From the NCBI GenBank assembly GCA_013397935.1, contig VZRN01005002.1, forward strand, positions 1,028,853 to 1,092,852: a DNA stretch of 64,000 nucleotides. Reading direction: 5' to 3'. Numbering within the stretch: position 1 is the first letter of the stretch; each line of letters begins with the position of its first letter. Origin of the DNA: Dasyornis broadbenti (taxonomy: Eukaryota; Chordata; Aves; Passeriformes; Dasyornithidae). Below are positions 50,616 through 63,835 of this stretch, one piece after another. Under the pieces are notes generated by a model. The model saw nothing but the letters and a program-made list of their open reading frames with translations, was not told the origin of the DNA and ran no database searches. A program made the translations under genes and the position numbers.

Positions 50616-51167
50616 TGTGCATATTTGCCCTGTACATTGTGTGCAGGCAATTCAATTATTTTGCATCTGGTCTGTTTTCCTATTGTTTCTGTGGTTTTTC
50701 ACACAGCAAGAGAGGAAAAACCCATTTTTTTCTGAATTGGAAGTGTGCTTGTTAAACGATGGAAATGCCAACAGGGTCCTAAGCATACATGTAGCAGAAA
50801 TACCAAATGCTTTGCCTTTTTAAGACAAAACTTCCTTCAAAAAATTTTGAAAACACGATCAATCACTTTTAACCAAAGGCTCCTGAGATGAAGTGCAGAA
50901 ATTATCTGAAAGGTGCAGGTACCAGGCACTGTAGGAAGTGTAGAAAAAGTGGCTCTGTAGAAAACAAAAAGCCACCTGTAAGTCCTCTGTGCCTGTAGGC
51001 CATCCAGCCATGACTTTGACCTCTTCTGAAAAAGTGCAGAGGAACTAAATTGAATTTCCTGTGTCCATCTTAACTGCAGAGGATGATGAGGAAATTCTCG
51101 TCCCAAGGACACTTTCCACAGGAAATCAGAGTGTGGCCTTATAACAGCAATTGAAGTCTCTTAGGAT

Positions 51168-51330
51168 GAAGTTATGGAGCAACTTCAGCAACTCGAGAGC
51201 AGTAAATCACCAGGAGCAGATGGTACTCAGCCGAGTGTTCCTAAGGAAATAAAAGTGTGAAGCAGCAGAGATATTGACAAGGATCTGCAATATATCATTA
51301 AAACCAGCAACTGTTCCTGAAAATTTGGAA
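51168..51330 (+). pseudogene. CR1/L2-type reverse transcriptase relic, N-terminal part
   Basis: The translation MEQLQQLESSKSPGADGTQP then SVPKE matches the KSPGPDGIHPRVLKE-type motif at the start of CR1/L2-clade LINE reverse transcriptases. A stop follows soon after, and the trace continues weakly (NCSENLEI, compare the VPEDWK region) up to an 18-A run at 51349-51366. The relic is dead; a matching downstream part lies at about 52010-52415. Confidence 0.6.
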
Positions 51331-51348
51331 ATAATTTTTACGGTGCTT

Positions 51349-51366
51349 AAAAAAAAAAAAAAAAAA
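51349..51366. repeat. Poly-A run (18 nt)
   Basis: An 18-A run at the point where the reverse-transcriptase similarity breaks off. It may mark an insertion, or only local slippage. Confidence 0.85.
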
Positions 51367-52009
51367 TAGAAAAGGAAAGGAGATGTAAGAAGGTTGCTTT
51401 CTTCTTGAGCGTCGGAAATGAGAGTTCCTAAGTAATTTTTATTTAATTTGCTTTACAGCGGAATAAAGTAACTTCAGTTAGGCATAACCTGACAGGCTGT
51501 AACACTGTAAAGAACAGCTGGGATATAATTTTTATACGTAACAGCTTCTAGACAGAGATATTTTGGTAGTTATTTGGACTCAGGGTCATGTTTGCTGGAT
51601 AAGATTAGTTGTTTTTCATGTGTTTTTTGATGTCTATAGATAGCTTGCTGCCTTCCACGGAAGCGGTGAATGCATTTTGGCATGGCAGCCTACCTCAGTC
51701 CATGTTTTCTTAGGAAGTTGGACATTTACATAAGAAACTGATTGCATTGCAAAGGACCTGCCAACAGAAAAATTACTTTATAATGCTGAGGAATGTTTTT
51801 ATATGTGCTACACAAATTTTTAATTCAATTTGCTTGAGAAAAATTAATTGTTTTTTAGAAAAAATGTTGAATTTTCCAATAAAAAGCAGATATTCAATGC
51901 GCAAACCCACTCAACCACATCCCCATTTTCTGCAGTTATACCATATCGGCAAGGAGTAGCAGAGTACAGAGGTTTTGCCAAGCAAACACAGCTAGTATGT
52001 ACGCACGCA

Positions 52010-52415
52010 CAGAAATCAGCTGAGGAAGGCAAATTAGAAGTTCTAATGGATTTGAAATTTAGTAAAGCACTTGAAATGGCATCTCATGAAATCTTACCCT
52101 CAGATTAATTCAAATTACTTTGGATATGAACACTGTCAAGTGGCCTGAAAACAGGCTCAAGGAATAAAGTAAAGGGTGGTGATAAAGAGCAGCATATCAG
52201 GTTGTGGATAGAGAAATGCCAGAGGGACTTTCGTGAGGTTGGTCTTGTTTCATATTTCATTAATGATCTCCAGGAGAGAACAGAGAACGAGTTCACAAAC
52301 TCTGCAGCTGATACTGAACTAGGAGGAGTTGCAGATACCAGACAGGACAGAAAAGAATTCTCTGGAGGAATTAGAAATAATGAAAAAACCCAACTTGTAC
52401 CTTTACAAAAGTGAA
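52010..52415 (+). pseudogene. CR1-type reverse transcriptase relic, central part
   Basis: Two frames carry consecutive motifs. LMDLKFSKALEMASHEILPS corresponds to the DLSKAFDTVSHEIL block (RT motif A). After a stop, VSYFINDLQERTEN, then FTNSAADTELGGVADT, correspond to the IFINDLDEGTE and FADDTKLGGVADT blocks, where the catalytic FADD has become SAAD. The motif order is correct and plus-strand. Stops, frameshifts and the lost catalytic Asp show it is inactive. Weak similarity may continue towards 52740. Confidence 0.75.
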
Positions 52416-53430
52416 TTAGTATGTCTAGGGGGGCAAAAAAAACACCTGAAAAAAATATTTTAGGGGAATGAATGAAGCTAGACAACAGCCTGAAGCTGAG
52501 GATAGGGGAAGGTCAATAAGTTGGATGGTGCAGATATATAGTGGTAGTTAAATGACCGAGGGTCTGGGGTGGTGGAGTGTTGAGGAGGATAGTTGGATGG
52601 TTGCTGTAACATGGGTAGAGCAAGGAGTGGCAAGATTTGGAGTGAGTTTGGATATGCAGAGTTCGATGATCAGAAGAATCAAAGATGATTTAGGAAATAC
52701 GAAAATGTTAAGCCTGTGGAGAAGGAGGAGAGGGCTGGGTCAGAGGTTCATCTTTTGCGTATACATTTTGATGTATAATACTGTGATGTGTTAACACGTG
52801 TAACTGGGGCCTGAAATGAGCTGCTCTGCTTGGGTTTGACTAGGCTGGGACAAGCAAACACTAGAAAACACTGAAGCTGTCACTGGCAGAGGGAATGCAT
52901 ATACACCCTCCTCTGTGTGTTTTCTGTCTCCTGCAGAAATGGAAGGATAGCATACTTGGATCCAGCAGGAGTTATTACTTCCCAAAATTACACCGCCAAT
53001 TTTTAGACTGAACTGTTACAAGTAGTTAAAGACCTGAGCCACAAGCCGCTGAAATAAACAGGAGCACTCTGTTTGGAGAAGCAGTTGAACTGGTACTGAA
53101 ATTAAATGGTGTAGTTCCAGAGGTTTGATAAAACTGATTATTATTAGCAAAATATATAGCTAAACCCAGTGATAGAACAATAGAAACCAAACCTCATTCG
53201 TGAGGGTTTTTGCCCACTGTGTCAGCCCCAGATGCATCCTATAACTGTGTAGATTACAGGATATTTTTCATTCCCTCCTTCAGGTATTGGCTATTGCCAG
53301 CAGCAATTTGCCAGAGGAGATGAACAAATGGGCTGATCACTATGGCGAGACTCATCTTCCTAATCAGAGTGGTTGCACTTTGGCATAGCAAACATGAAGG
53401 GCTCTGTGACATAATCCAAATCCAAATACA

Positions 53431-53502
53431 TAGCTGGTGTAAGCAGGCATAGCTTTATTAAAATAAATGGGGCTACTTGAATCAGCGGTAATTTTGGCCC
53501 AA
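53431..53502 (+). mobile_element. Ancient palindromic amniote repeat (MITE-like)
   Basis: AGCTGGTGTAAGCAGGCATA, then an AGCTTTATTAAAATAAATGG core that folds on itself, GGCTACTTGAATCAGCGGTA, and ATTTTGGCCCAA. It resembles the recalled amniote repeat with a GGTGTAAATCAGCATAGCTC arm and a GATCTGGCCCAA end. It is related in reverse orientation to 30187-30245. Confidence 0.5.
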
Positions 53503-56500
53503 TGTAGGAGCTGTAATAGCTCCATTTAGTTCTTACTGGGTCTGGAGGAGCAATAGGTTTGGTATAGTCTTACTGGGGAGTTTTTTGTTAATATCACTTA
53601 AATGAAAATGTTTTGTCTCACTTTCAGTTGTTCTCAAGCCTCTCTTAAAAATCTTCAGCCTTCATAATGCAGTTATCAGTGTCACCACACTGCTCTTTTG
53701 GAGTATTTTGAAAATGTCAGTATTTTCTAGTATTTGCTGTTGGTGAAAGTATGGAAAGTGTAAAAGACTTCTTATAAAAAGACTAAAGCCATATGTGAGG
53801 TTGTGTTCAGTCTCACACAATAAGGGCTGTTTTTAAAGAAGGGTCATGTAGAGCTCTAATTCATTGTATCTGGACATTTCAGCATAAAATGTAATGTGTA
53901 GCAGCTTCACTATGCTTAACTTTTCCAAAGACCACAACTAGAGATATTACAGTATATCACCTAGTTTGCAAGTTGTTTCCTAAAACTGATTTCCTTACAA
54001 CAAATGTGGTTATTTTGAGCTTTTTATTTCTTCAGCCTTGAACTGAGGTGTGAATAACTGAATACAAATTGCAGAACAGAATATGGAGTAATTTACTGAC
54101 CACCAGTTTCAAAACAAAGGAAGTGTTTTGGTCTTGTGAGTGTAAGGGACAATATTTCCCTTGATGTCAGTAGGATGAGAACTGAATCACAAACTTCAAG
54201 CCAGTGGTGGCATTACAACAGGAAAAATGAGGAATTAGATATTTGTGCTCTACAACTAAACCTTTTTGCTGATAAATCTGTATAAGGTATTTTAAATTTA
54301 ACCTAATTTATATTAAATAAAATAAAGCCATTGTTTTCCACAGTTAGGCTGGATAGCTCTTTATTGTCCAATACCCCAGGGCAGGGAGGTAATGCACATT
54401 TTTCCTCCTTCACCCTTCTGCCTTATCCTTTCCCTTGTTTTATTAAACGGAACCTTTCTAGTCTTCACAAGCTACCAAACTTTTAACCTCTCTCTGGCTA
54501 TGTCTTCCTTCATTTCCTATCCTCTTTCTGCATTTTCACTGGCAAGGTTAGGATAAGGTATGGCATTTTCTGTTCCCTGTTGTGTTCTGTATTTGCAGCA
54601 TGTCTTGTATTGTCTTGAGGATGTTTCCTTAGGTCGCTTTTTTTTCAATGAAAGGTACAGAGGAGAGCAGATTCTCAGTTGTTTGTGCCCTTAATGGGGT
54701 TTAACTTACCACCCCATTAAACAGTCATTTCTTATGTGCAATTGTGATTGCTGGAATGTAGGTTGCTATTATTAATCATCTTTCCCTTCTTGCTGTTACA
54801 TTAATCATGTGAGGAGACATGGGTGTAAGTCTGGATCCAACAGGATGACAACTTCTTGTTCGTGGTGATCCGAAATTCAACCCGTGAAGCAAAGAATGAC
54901 TTTTACAAGTCATTTTCATGTTTGCCAATTTTGAAGGCAGCTCTGTGCCATTTTGCAGTACTCCATGCTAATTATGACCCGTGTGGATTTAAGGATTTCA
55001 TGAATAATACAAGAGATGCAGGAGCAGTTGGGGAAAAAAAAAACAAAAAAAAACCTCCTGGTTTCGCACGTTGTTTGTGTCAGGGCTTGGTAATGGATTT
55101 ACCCTCGAACACAGTCACCACTAGGAAGACATTCTGGCTTGCAGGGCCTCACACTGTGCACGCAGGAGTCATTTCAGTTTTGCACGCACGGCGCTCTGGC
55201 TGCTCTCCCTTTGTTTCCAAATAGCGCGTGCTCTGCCGCATACATGTGCCCTCACATATTCCTACAGGAAATCTACTTTCACGCCCAGGAGGGAGAAAGT
55301 CTAGCACGTTTTCTGCAAATAAGCGTGTTCCTTCGGGAAGCAGACGAGCAAAGAAGACAGTACAGCTGTAGACATTCTGCACGGAGATAATCAGTGCCCC
55401 AGCAGGAGTACCTTCCCCACACAGCTGTACAATTCCCTTTGCTCTCTAGAAGGCACTGCACCCTACGTGCAGTTTCCAAGCTACATTTAACACAATTGCC
55501 CATCAGCACTTAGGAAGCAGTTACCACAGAAACCCAGCAGAGACCAATTAGTCACATGATTAAATTAATTAAAATAACCCAGGGTATCTGCCATCTTGCT
55601 TCTTTCTGCTATGTATAGCACATGACCCAGGCAGAGATGTAATTGGGTAGCATTATTGTGCCTTTTAATCCTAGAATCATCTTCATACTGTACTGTAGGT
55701 GGTCTTTGATTTTATCTTTTCCTCGGGTCTACATAAATCCCTTCCCAGAGATCCGTCTTACTCCCTTGCTGCAGAGATGCTTTATTCATTTTCTGGAGAT
55801 CTGTGTTATTGCACAAAAAAAATTCTCCAGCCCCCTCAATAAGCCAAGTAGTATCGAATTTACAAAACATCAGATTTAACAACAGCAAGATTTGTTATGT
55901 TTGGGATAAGAGGATTTGGAAACATTTTCAATTGCACAGCTAAGACTTTTGGAGGTCTTTAGTGACAGCTCTAACAATACTTGCCAGGGAGAGCTCTGTA
56001 ATATGTATTAGCACTTGACCTGAGAATTGTAAAGCACTAAGAAAAGACTGTATGTTGTGTCTTCATTTCACGAGTAATACTGTTACTGCAGTGGGGTGCA
56101 TTTAAGTGGAACAAGCTGTCTGCCTTGTAATACTGCTTCCTGGGAAAGGCAGGCAGTTTGGTTTCCTTCCTTGTTTTTAAAACCTAGAAGTGCATGGTCA
56201 TATTCTGACTTAGTAAATCAGTGCTTTGTCCTTGGTCGTTTGGCTGCCCTAATATTGGCACCCCCCAAATATCCATGTCAACTAGGGTTTTTTTCTATTA
56301 TGTCTGTGTCATACTTCTGCATGCACACAAATAATCTCTACCTGAAATGGCATAAACCACAGAACATCACAATTTCCATCTCATCAGAGATTTGCTGGTG
56401 ACTGCTCTGAAGTTACCTTAATCCATGGCACCAAAAGAACAGAAACATTAATACTATTTCTGGCCCCAGAGTAGAGAGCAGCTTGCCTCTCCAAAGCAGA

Positions 56501-59500
56501 TTCCATACACACAGACTTGACAAAATAGCATGCATAAATTACACGGCTCTGATGCATTAATTCGTGCCTAACAGAGCAAGTGGCAACAACACTACATCTA
56601 CAATGGGTGGGTATAAGATGGAAGAAATGAAGTCTGTGGGTTAATGTATAAATAATCAACTGTTACGGAATTTGCAAATATTATGGAAGAAAACTAGCAG
56701 GTTTTGCGCGTGCTGTATCGCAAAAGTGCCGTGCACAAACACATTTGCCAGGCTTAACTGGCTCTGAGTGGCCCGTCAGGAAGGATGTACACGTTTGGCA
56801 GTGCCGAGGCACAGATGCTCCAATATGAGATAGGGCCTGTTTGTGAAATGAGGTCCCTGTCTACCACAGTCATGTCAGTGGCAAAAGTGAGCCTCCACTA
56901 AGTCACAGCACATTTCCTGAGATGAAGCAAGCCTTGTGCCAGGTATAATGTGGGTCTGTGATCTTACAGACATTATCCCCAACTGGCCAACATCCCCTGC
57001 ATCCAGGACACATGCATGCACACACACAAATTACCAGGCATAAATGACACCAGTGCTCTGAGTGTTCCCATTTTTCTTGTATTTTGTCATCATTTACTTT
57101 ACATCATGGGTTGCTGCAGTGTGTAGAATGCCTGCTGAAAAGTTGACTCTTTTGCTGTGTTTGATCTTGCTATTTTTGCAATAAGTGACAATAGGAACAC
57201 TGAGAAAAATTCTCCATGGGATCACTCTGTTTTACGCTGCAGTAGTCCCATAGACATTGGTTTAATTATATTTCCATAAAACTGAGGTTAACTAGTGGAA
57301 AATCTGGTTGAAAGATTGTAGGTGCAGCAGCCGTGTGCTCTTGTTTCCAGAATTAAAAAAAAGCCCCATAAAAAAAAACTCATGAAAAGAATCATTATAA
57401 GAAAGCTTTCTGCTCTGTATTTAAAGTATTTCGTCAACAAACCTGCCTGCAAAGTTCTCAAAGCTTTTCTTCATTTACAGTACAGAAGAAAAGTATTTTT
57501 TTTTCAGATTGGGAAAAATTTTGACTGTGTTTTCTTGTCATGCTACATAAAATACATGTGTCTGAAAGCAAAGAACAGGCTCTTCTGTAACAGCTAAAGT
57601 GACAGCAAAGGCTGAGGTGGCTGTTTTGAAGTCTCCAATATAAATAGGAAGGGAATGGGTTTGCTTTGATGTGCAGGAGTTCTATGTTCTTGATACAATT
57701 TTCTTGGTATGGTTTCTGGCTTTTCTCAGGGAACAGACAGGCCTCCTTATCTGAGTATTATGGAGGAGCGAGTAGTGATGGAAATATGGGTCCCTCTCCC
57801 AGTTGTCCTTGGGATGGGGTTCATAAATGAGAGAGCAGGGACTGAAGTGGGTCAGTACATATCTCTGAGCCATAGCTGCATTTGAGAGAGTTGTGTCAAC
57901 CTCTTCCCAAACCAGGAGATGGAGCAGTTCATAGAGACCCTTCTGAGGTACAGTCACTGACCTGCTGCTGGATTGATCACTGCAGGAGCTGACAGATTAG
58001 AGGTCAGGATTGCAGAATACCAGAAGTACTGGAGAGGACATAATGTTTTGATTGGGGAGATATCAGGCAGAATCAGTAGGATTCCAGGCTTCCTTTATAA
58101 AAAGGTGAAAAAATTATATTTGGCCTCCTTGAAATAAGAAAAAGAGAGGATATAAAAGGAAACTTGATAAAGTGCAAGCAATTTTGAAATAACTCTGGTG
58201 AGTGAGTGGTCCAAACACACAGTGAATTGCATGTGAAAATAAAAGAGAGCAAATCAAGATAGCAAAAGAATTTTGGTGGAATATTTTCTGCTTACCACAA
58301 TAAGCAAAACAAGGAATAAAGAGCTGTATCGTAACAATTTGATTTTCCTAGATGTTGTGAACACCTCATCTTTCAGGAACTGTGATGGGGCTTACAGCTA
58401 GACATCCATATCTGGGAAAGTCAGGTCATCTTTAGCCTGTTTGAAGGCGGGCTGAAGCCAGTAGCAAGCTTGAGCTGAGTGGCAGTAAGTGGTATAAGCA
58501 CTTGGCTTACATGTTTTTAAACAGCAGGAATGGATAAAGCATGTACTCCTGAATCATTTATGTATGAATTTTTTTGTGTGGTAGAGGACATGTAAGATAG
58601 TCTTCAGGGCCTAAGTAAACAGTCTGATGCATTGTATGAGAAGGAGTGCCAATGAAAGAGAAATGCAGTGCTCTCTCAGAGTCAGGGAAAAGGTAATGTA
58701 GGTGATAGGAGGCTAATTTTGGGGGATTCCTGTTTGAAAGAAATCACTGCTGCTAGTTCAGAAAGAGCTGGTGAACCCACAGCAATCCGATCTCCAGGAT
58801 TCATCTATTCCCAATCTCTCCACTCATTTATATTCCTAAAATGGCTCTGACATAGAACAAGTTAGGGCAGAAATAACCTCCTGGAGGTCATCCAGGCATT
58901 TCCCTACAATGCAAGAGGGTTTGTTTAATCCAAGTCCATCATCATAGTGTTACTAGACAAAAGTATATAAAAATTAGTCTAAGAGTAAAGAGGTACTTTC
59001 TCTTTTGGTCTATTTCAATAGCTTTCCTCAACTCCTTGAAGTTCAGAAAGTTTAACAGAATAAGTAAAAGTTCACAAACTTTCCCAAATTGTGTTTAGAA
59101 TTGTGTTGGCTGTGGAGTCGAATTCTGATTATTCTGATCAGTTTGTCCTGAGTGATTTCAATAGAGTATTTTTTTTTGGAACAGCTGTATTCACAAGTGG
59201 ACTATTGCTTTAAGCATGTTAGTATGAAAAATGTTGCTGGTATCCTTGATTAGAAACAGCGTACAATTTTGGATAAATGTCAGGTGACAACTATCTAACT
59301 AAAAGCTGGGAACAGATTCCTAGTCAGCTGGGATAAAGGAAGGTCCAGGTGATTCCAGTTTAGACAGATTCAGCTTGTTCTGAGGCCATTTGGATAGGAC
59401 CCAGTTTCCATATCCTCTATGGCTTGAATTATAATTCAGGCTTTATGTGAACTGGAGAAGGAGGAGTCATTCTGCTGTTGTCTGTTTCTCAAGTATTGCT

Positions 59501-62500
59501 TTGCCTGAAGGCCCAACACTTTTTTACTTTTCTCAGAAGCATTTCCATTAGTCTTGATTTCCTGTGCCCGTCCTTCTCTCCCTCCTGCCAACAGCTTCTG
59601 ATTACTCCCTTGACTTTCCCAGTCTGTCACACCTGCTCTCTGTTATCTGCCCTCACTACATACCACTGACACCTATTGTGAACTCCACAGGAAATCACAG
59701 GAAGACTGTTTCTAAATTCCATATAAATAAGGCTTTTTTTTCTTCCTCAGAAGCACTAAATTGTCTGTTAACATGTATTTATACAAATTCCTTGTGCTAG
59801 GAAGTTATAGTAACTGTGTCCCTGTTGTTGCCCTGGTGTTGCAAGTAGATTCATAATACAATGGCAGCACAACATGGCTGTGCCTCAGGAGCTGACTGCC
59901 GCTGCAGGTGGCAAGGGGCAAATGCCAAATAGGTAATACTTTTATATATGTGCTTTCAACAGATTCTTAGTGGTGTTACTGTTGTCTGCAGAGAAACAAC
60001 TGGTCCCCATGAGGAACAAATAGTGACTCCAGCGAAAATTTTATTTTATGAATGTGATCTGTGGATTGTTGTGTCCCTTTTGCTCTCCAGCTGTCCCTTT
60101 TGCTTTCCTCTGGTCCCAAGCACCACCCCATTCCTTTTCACAACTATCTCCTGTCTAAATCCTGGCCTCTTTGAAAGTCAAAGGTAAAATTCAGTTGGTT
60201 GCAGGAGGGCAGGATTTTAGCCCAGCCCCTGAGCAGATGCCAGTCCCACATTGTGGATGAGTGTGTGTGGCTCTCTCCTGGGATGAGGCAGCAGTGTAGC
60301 AGGTTCAGTCAAGAGAGAGCATGCCAGCAAGAGCCAGAGGAGAGGCTGAGGACACTAAACCAAGATGTGCCAATGTTATTATTGCTGCCTTTCTGAGCTG
60401 CTTACAACACTGCATACTCCTCTGTCAGTTCCACTCAGATTAAAAGCCATGGTGAAATGTTTCTTTTTGTGCTTCTAAATGGGAAATCAGAGATTACTTA
60501 GATACCTAATATGTAACTGAAAAATCTGCTGTTTATGAGGGGTCTTTTACCCCCCTCCTTTGTAGAGTACTGGAAAAAGAAACAGTTGTCTTGAACTATC
60601 TGTAAAATGGTTTCCTTCGAGAGAGAGTTTATTACCCTTCATCTTTCATTACTCTAAGATATTTACAGGTAGCATTTTCATTGCCTTGAACATTCCTGCA
60701 TGCTTGTACAAGCATACAGTGTGCAGCTGCTTAGAAGACAGGCTCCTTAGTGCTCAAAGACAGGGTATTCTCATTTACTGTTTTCATTTCACTGCACCAA
60801 GCTGTGGAGCTGCAACATAAGCAGCTTCGGACTTACTCAGCCTGCGAGGCTGAGCCACAGAGAGTTTTGACTGGTCACATTACGTGTCATGTTAAAGAGC
60901 CTTTTGTCTCCATTCAGGCTTTCTGAAACAAGACAAATTATGATATTTTCCTGTTAATTTCTGTTAATTTCTTTCCTTAATGAGTTTCATTAAAATCAAA
61001 GCTTCCGGAAGACTGAGCCATGACAGCTGTCTAAAGACTGTTTCACTTGCTGTGGGCTGTTTGGGCTGAATAATTATTTCAGCTTTGTGAGGATTATTTC
61101 TTTAAATAAGAACAATGATGCTCTGTTTGGGAAGGGAAACAAATGCTTGGAGTGGTGCAGTATAATTTCAGAGCGCTGACTTGTAGTCCTTGGCTTTAGG
61201 AATACCTGGGAAAAACACATATCTCTCTGTCTGACATGTTTCTTAATGATTTCACATAAGGATACAAAGGCAGCTATTTCAGCTGGCAAGAGAAGGAGGG
61301 TTTTGGCTTTTAATGAAGCAAATCAATTCTGCAAAAGAGAGAAGGGCTTATTCTTTACTCTTGCATTGCTGTGAATATGACCCAAGACAGAAAGAAAAAG
61401 CAAGTCTTTCTAGCTTACCATTCATAAGATATTCCTATAAGTTGCAGGCCTGATACTTTGATAAGATAATGGCAAATATTTCAGTTATTTTATATTATCA
61501 CCACTGTAAAACCTTAAAGATGCATTGTGTGTTTCACAGCTTTAACAAGTAAAATGGCAAGAATTCTACAAGATAGTTCAGTCTTTTTGCTGAGCTGACC
61601 AATTTTTTTTGACACGGAAATTCTTAAATCAAGGGGTGGGAAGATGGGAATTTTACAGTAGTACACTACTTCCCAGTCTGAACTGGACACTCACCACCTG
61701 TTTTCACGAGCTGTTGCACCAAATTCCTCGTCAGAGTTGCAGAAAACCCGGCTGGTTTGACAGAGCTCGTGTTCCTATTGTGTGTCTCAGATTTCAAGAC
61801 CCAAATAGTAGATTTTTGTTTGGTGAAAGTGAGCATATTCTGAGATTTAGGGACACCTTCTCAACTTCCTAAATCCTTGTTCCCTGACCCTGGTTTCTAA
61901 TCCTGTGTCCTTCCTGGTGCTGATTTTATCGCACTACTCTCATTCCTTGAAGAATAGAGGCCAGTGACCTCTGCTTAAAATGAGATTGTGGTTAAGAAAG
62001 TGGTTATTTAGGAAAACGGCACCTTCTTGTTTTAACAAAGAGATTCTGCATGCTCTGTGTGCTTCCTGTGTTGACCCAGATGTATCTTGTCCCTGTCAGT
62101 GTGGCTGGAGAAGGACTAGATGTCTTCCCACCTCAATACGCATCAATAAGATAATGGTCGAGAAATCCTGACACATAGATTTTTTTATTAGCAGGAGTGA
62201 AAAAACTTTGAAAGAACACAGCTTAATTTTTGATTTACAGCTTGATTTTATAAGACAGACAGCAAAGCACAACCCTATCTGGCCTCAGAAAGCCACTGCT
62301 GTAATGAAAAACAATGCCAAGCGTATCTGATGTAGTAACTGTCAGAAGGGGAGTCTTTCTGAACTGGTCTGAGACAGCAGCCGCTGCCTGATGGATACTC
62401 AGGACACAGCATGGGTCAGAGTGTTTAAGGTAATTGTGAACTGGCCAGCTGACAGCTGAAGATCTGCAGTGAATTTGCAGCTTGGACAGAGTTTCACAGG

Positions 62501-63267
62501 GAGGAGCCTCTCCAACCAACAAACAGCTACAGATAAGGAAAGGTGGGCTTCTGCAGCTTTGTTTTCCTTTCTGATCAACAGCTGTAGCACTCGGAGAGGT
62601 GCATGCTCCTATCAGGAGAGGAGGGACACCCACAAAGGCACATCTAAGCCAGGTGGGTGGTCCTGCACCACATGAGCCCCTTCCTCCACAGAGCACCCAC
62701 GAAGGGAGCAGGAGGGTGTCCTGCCACCCCACAGGAGCACCACGTCTGAGCAGCCCTGATGCAGCTGCGCATTTGTGGTCTGTCATCATCACAGCTCTGG
62801 AATGAGGGAAAGTGTTTCCTTTGCTCTTTTTGCCAAGCCTGAAATTTCTGAAAGCACAGGACAAAATTAAGCAACTGATTTCCCTGAAAAAAAACAAAGA
62901 ATGGACCTGGTTTGCTCAGCTTATACCAGGTCTTCAGAAAATCCAAGCCCAAGTAACCTCGTTAGAGGAAATTGCATGGGCTCTTGACTCCAACACTGTT
63001 GTATAAATCCAGAACCCACACCATAATCTCCTTCTGTGATGTCTTAATTACTGTTGTGACATACTTTCAGTGGGAAATTTCAGCAAGAAATTGGTTCCTC
63101 TTAAAACTTTCCTCTAATGAAAAATGAGAAATGAATGAAAGGAATGAATGAGAAATATTAGCATCATAAAATCAGTCACAACTAAACACTTATCCCAGGA
63201 GATGTGCTGTCTTTCTAGTCAGTTATTGGTTTATTTTGCTTCAGTTCAGTTCTTTACCTCTCTGCCT

Positions 63268-63299
63268 TTACTGTTTCATGACGTTACTGTTTCATGACA
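63268..63299. repeat. Two-copy 16-bp tandem duplication
   Basis: TTACTGTTTCATGACG is followed directly by the same unit ending in A, with a partial third TTTACTG beyond. 15 of 16 bases are identical. Confidence 0.85.
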
Positions 63300-63592
63300 T
63301 TTTACTGCAGAGGCTTGATCTCCAACCATGAAAGCTATTTCAGATTTGCTGAGAACCCCACAGCTTCTGTTCCCTGGGAGCCTGTGGAATGAAAGCCTTT
63401 GTGTACACGATGGGCTTGGCTCTGCCACTTTCTGCTCCGTGGCTAAAGGTAGCTGGCATAAAAATTTGCTGCCTTTCTTATCGAGTGGCATCTTTTAGAA
63501 ATCAGCCCATCTCCTGCATGTTACATGTAACAAGTATAAAGGAGCTGGGTCCTTTGTTATCAGGGAACTGTAGTAGGATTTGTTTTGGAAAC

Positions 63593-63835
63593 AAATTTCA
63601 AGAACATTCAGTCCCAACTCCCCTGCCATAGGCAGGGATACCTCCCACTAGACCAGGTTCCTCAGGGTCCAAATCCAACCTGGCCTTGAATCCTGCCAGA
63701 GATGGGCTATCCACAGCTTCTTTGGGCAGCCTGTGCTAGTGTCTCACCACTCTCCTAGTGAAGAATTTCTTCCTAATATCCAACCTAATCCTTAAAATTT
63801 CAGTTTAAAGATATTCCTTCTTCACATATAGAGAG
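63593..63835 (-). mobile_element. CR1 LINE 3'-end fragment, minus orientation
   Basis: Read on the plus strand it shows the reverse complement of a CR1 3' end: CAGTCCCAACTCCCCTGCCA, GGCAGGGATACCTCCCACTA, CAACCTGGCCTTGAATCCTG, GAGATGGGCTATCCACAGCT, AGAATTTCTTCCTAATATCC, and a CAGTTTAAAGATATTCC segment. The element is 5'-truncated at its right end. It is better preserved than the other copies here. Confidence 0.9.

Noticed and set aside
58860..58930. AACCTCCTGGAGGTCATCCAG segment resembling a CR1 3' end in reverse
   Set aside because: The match is limited to one short motif and the expected neighbouring segments are not recognisable.
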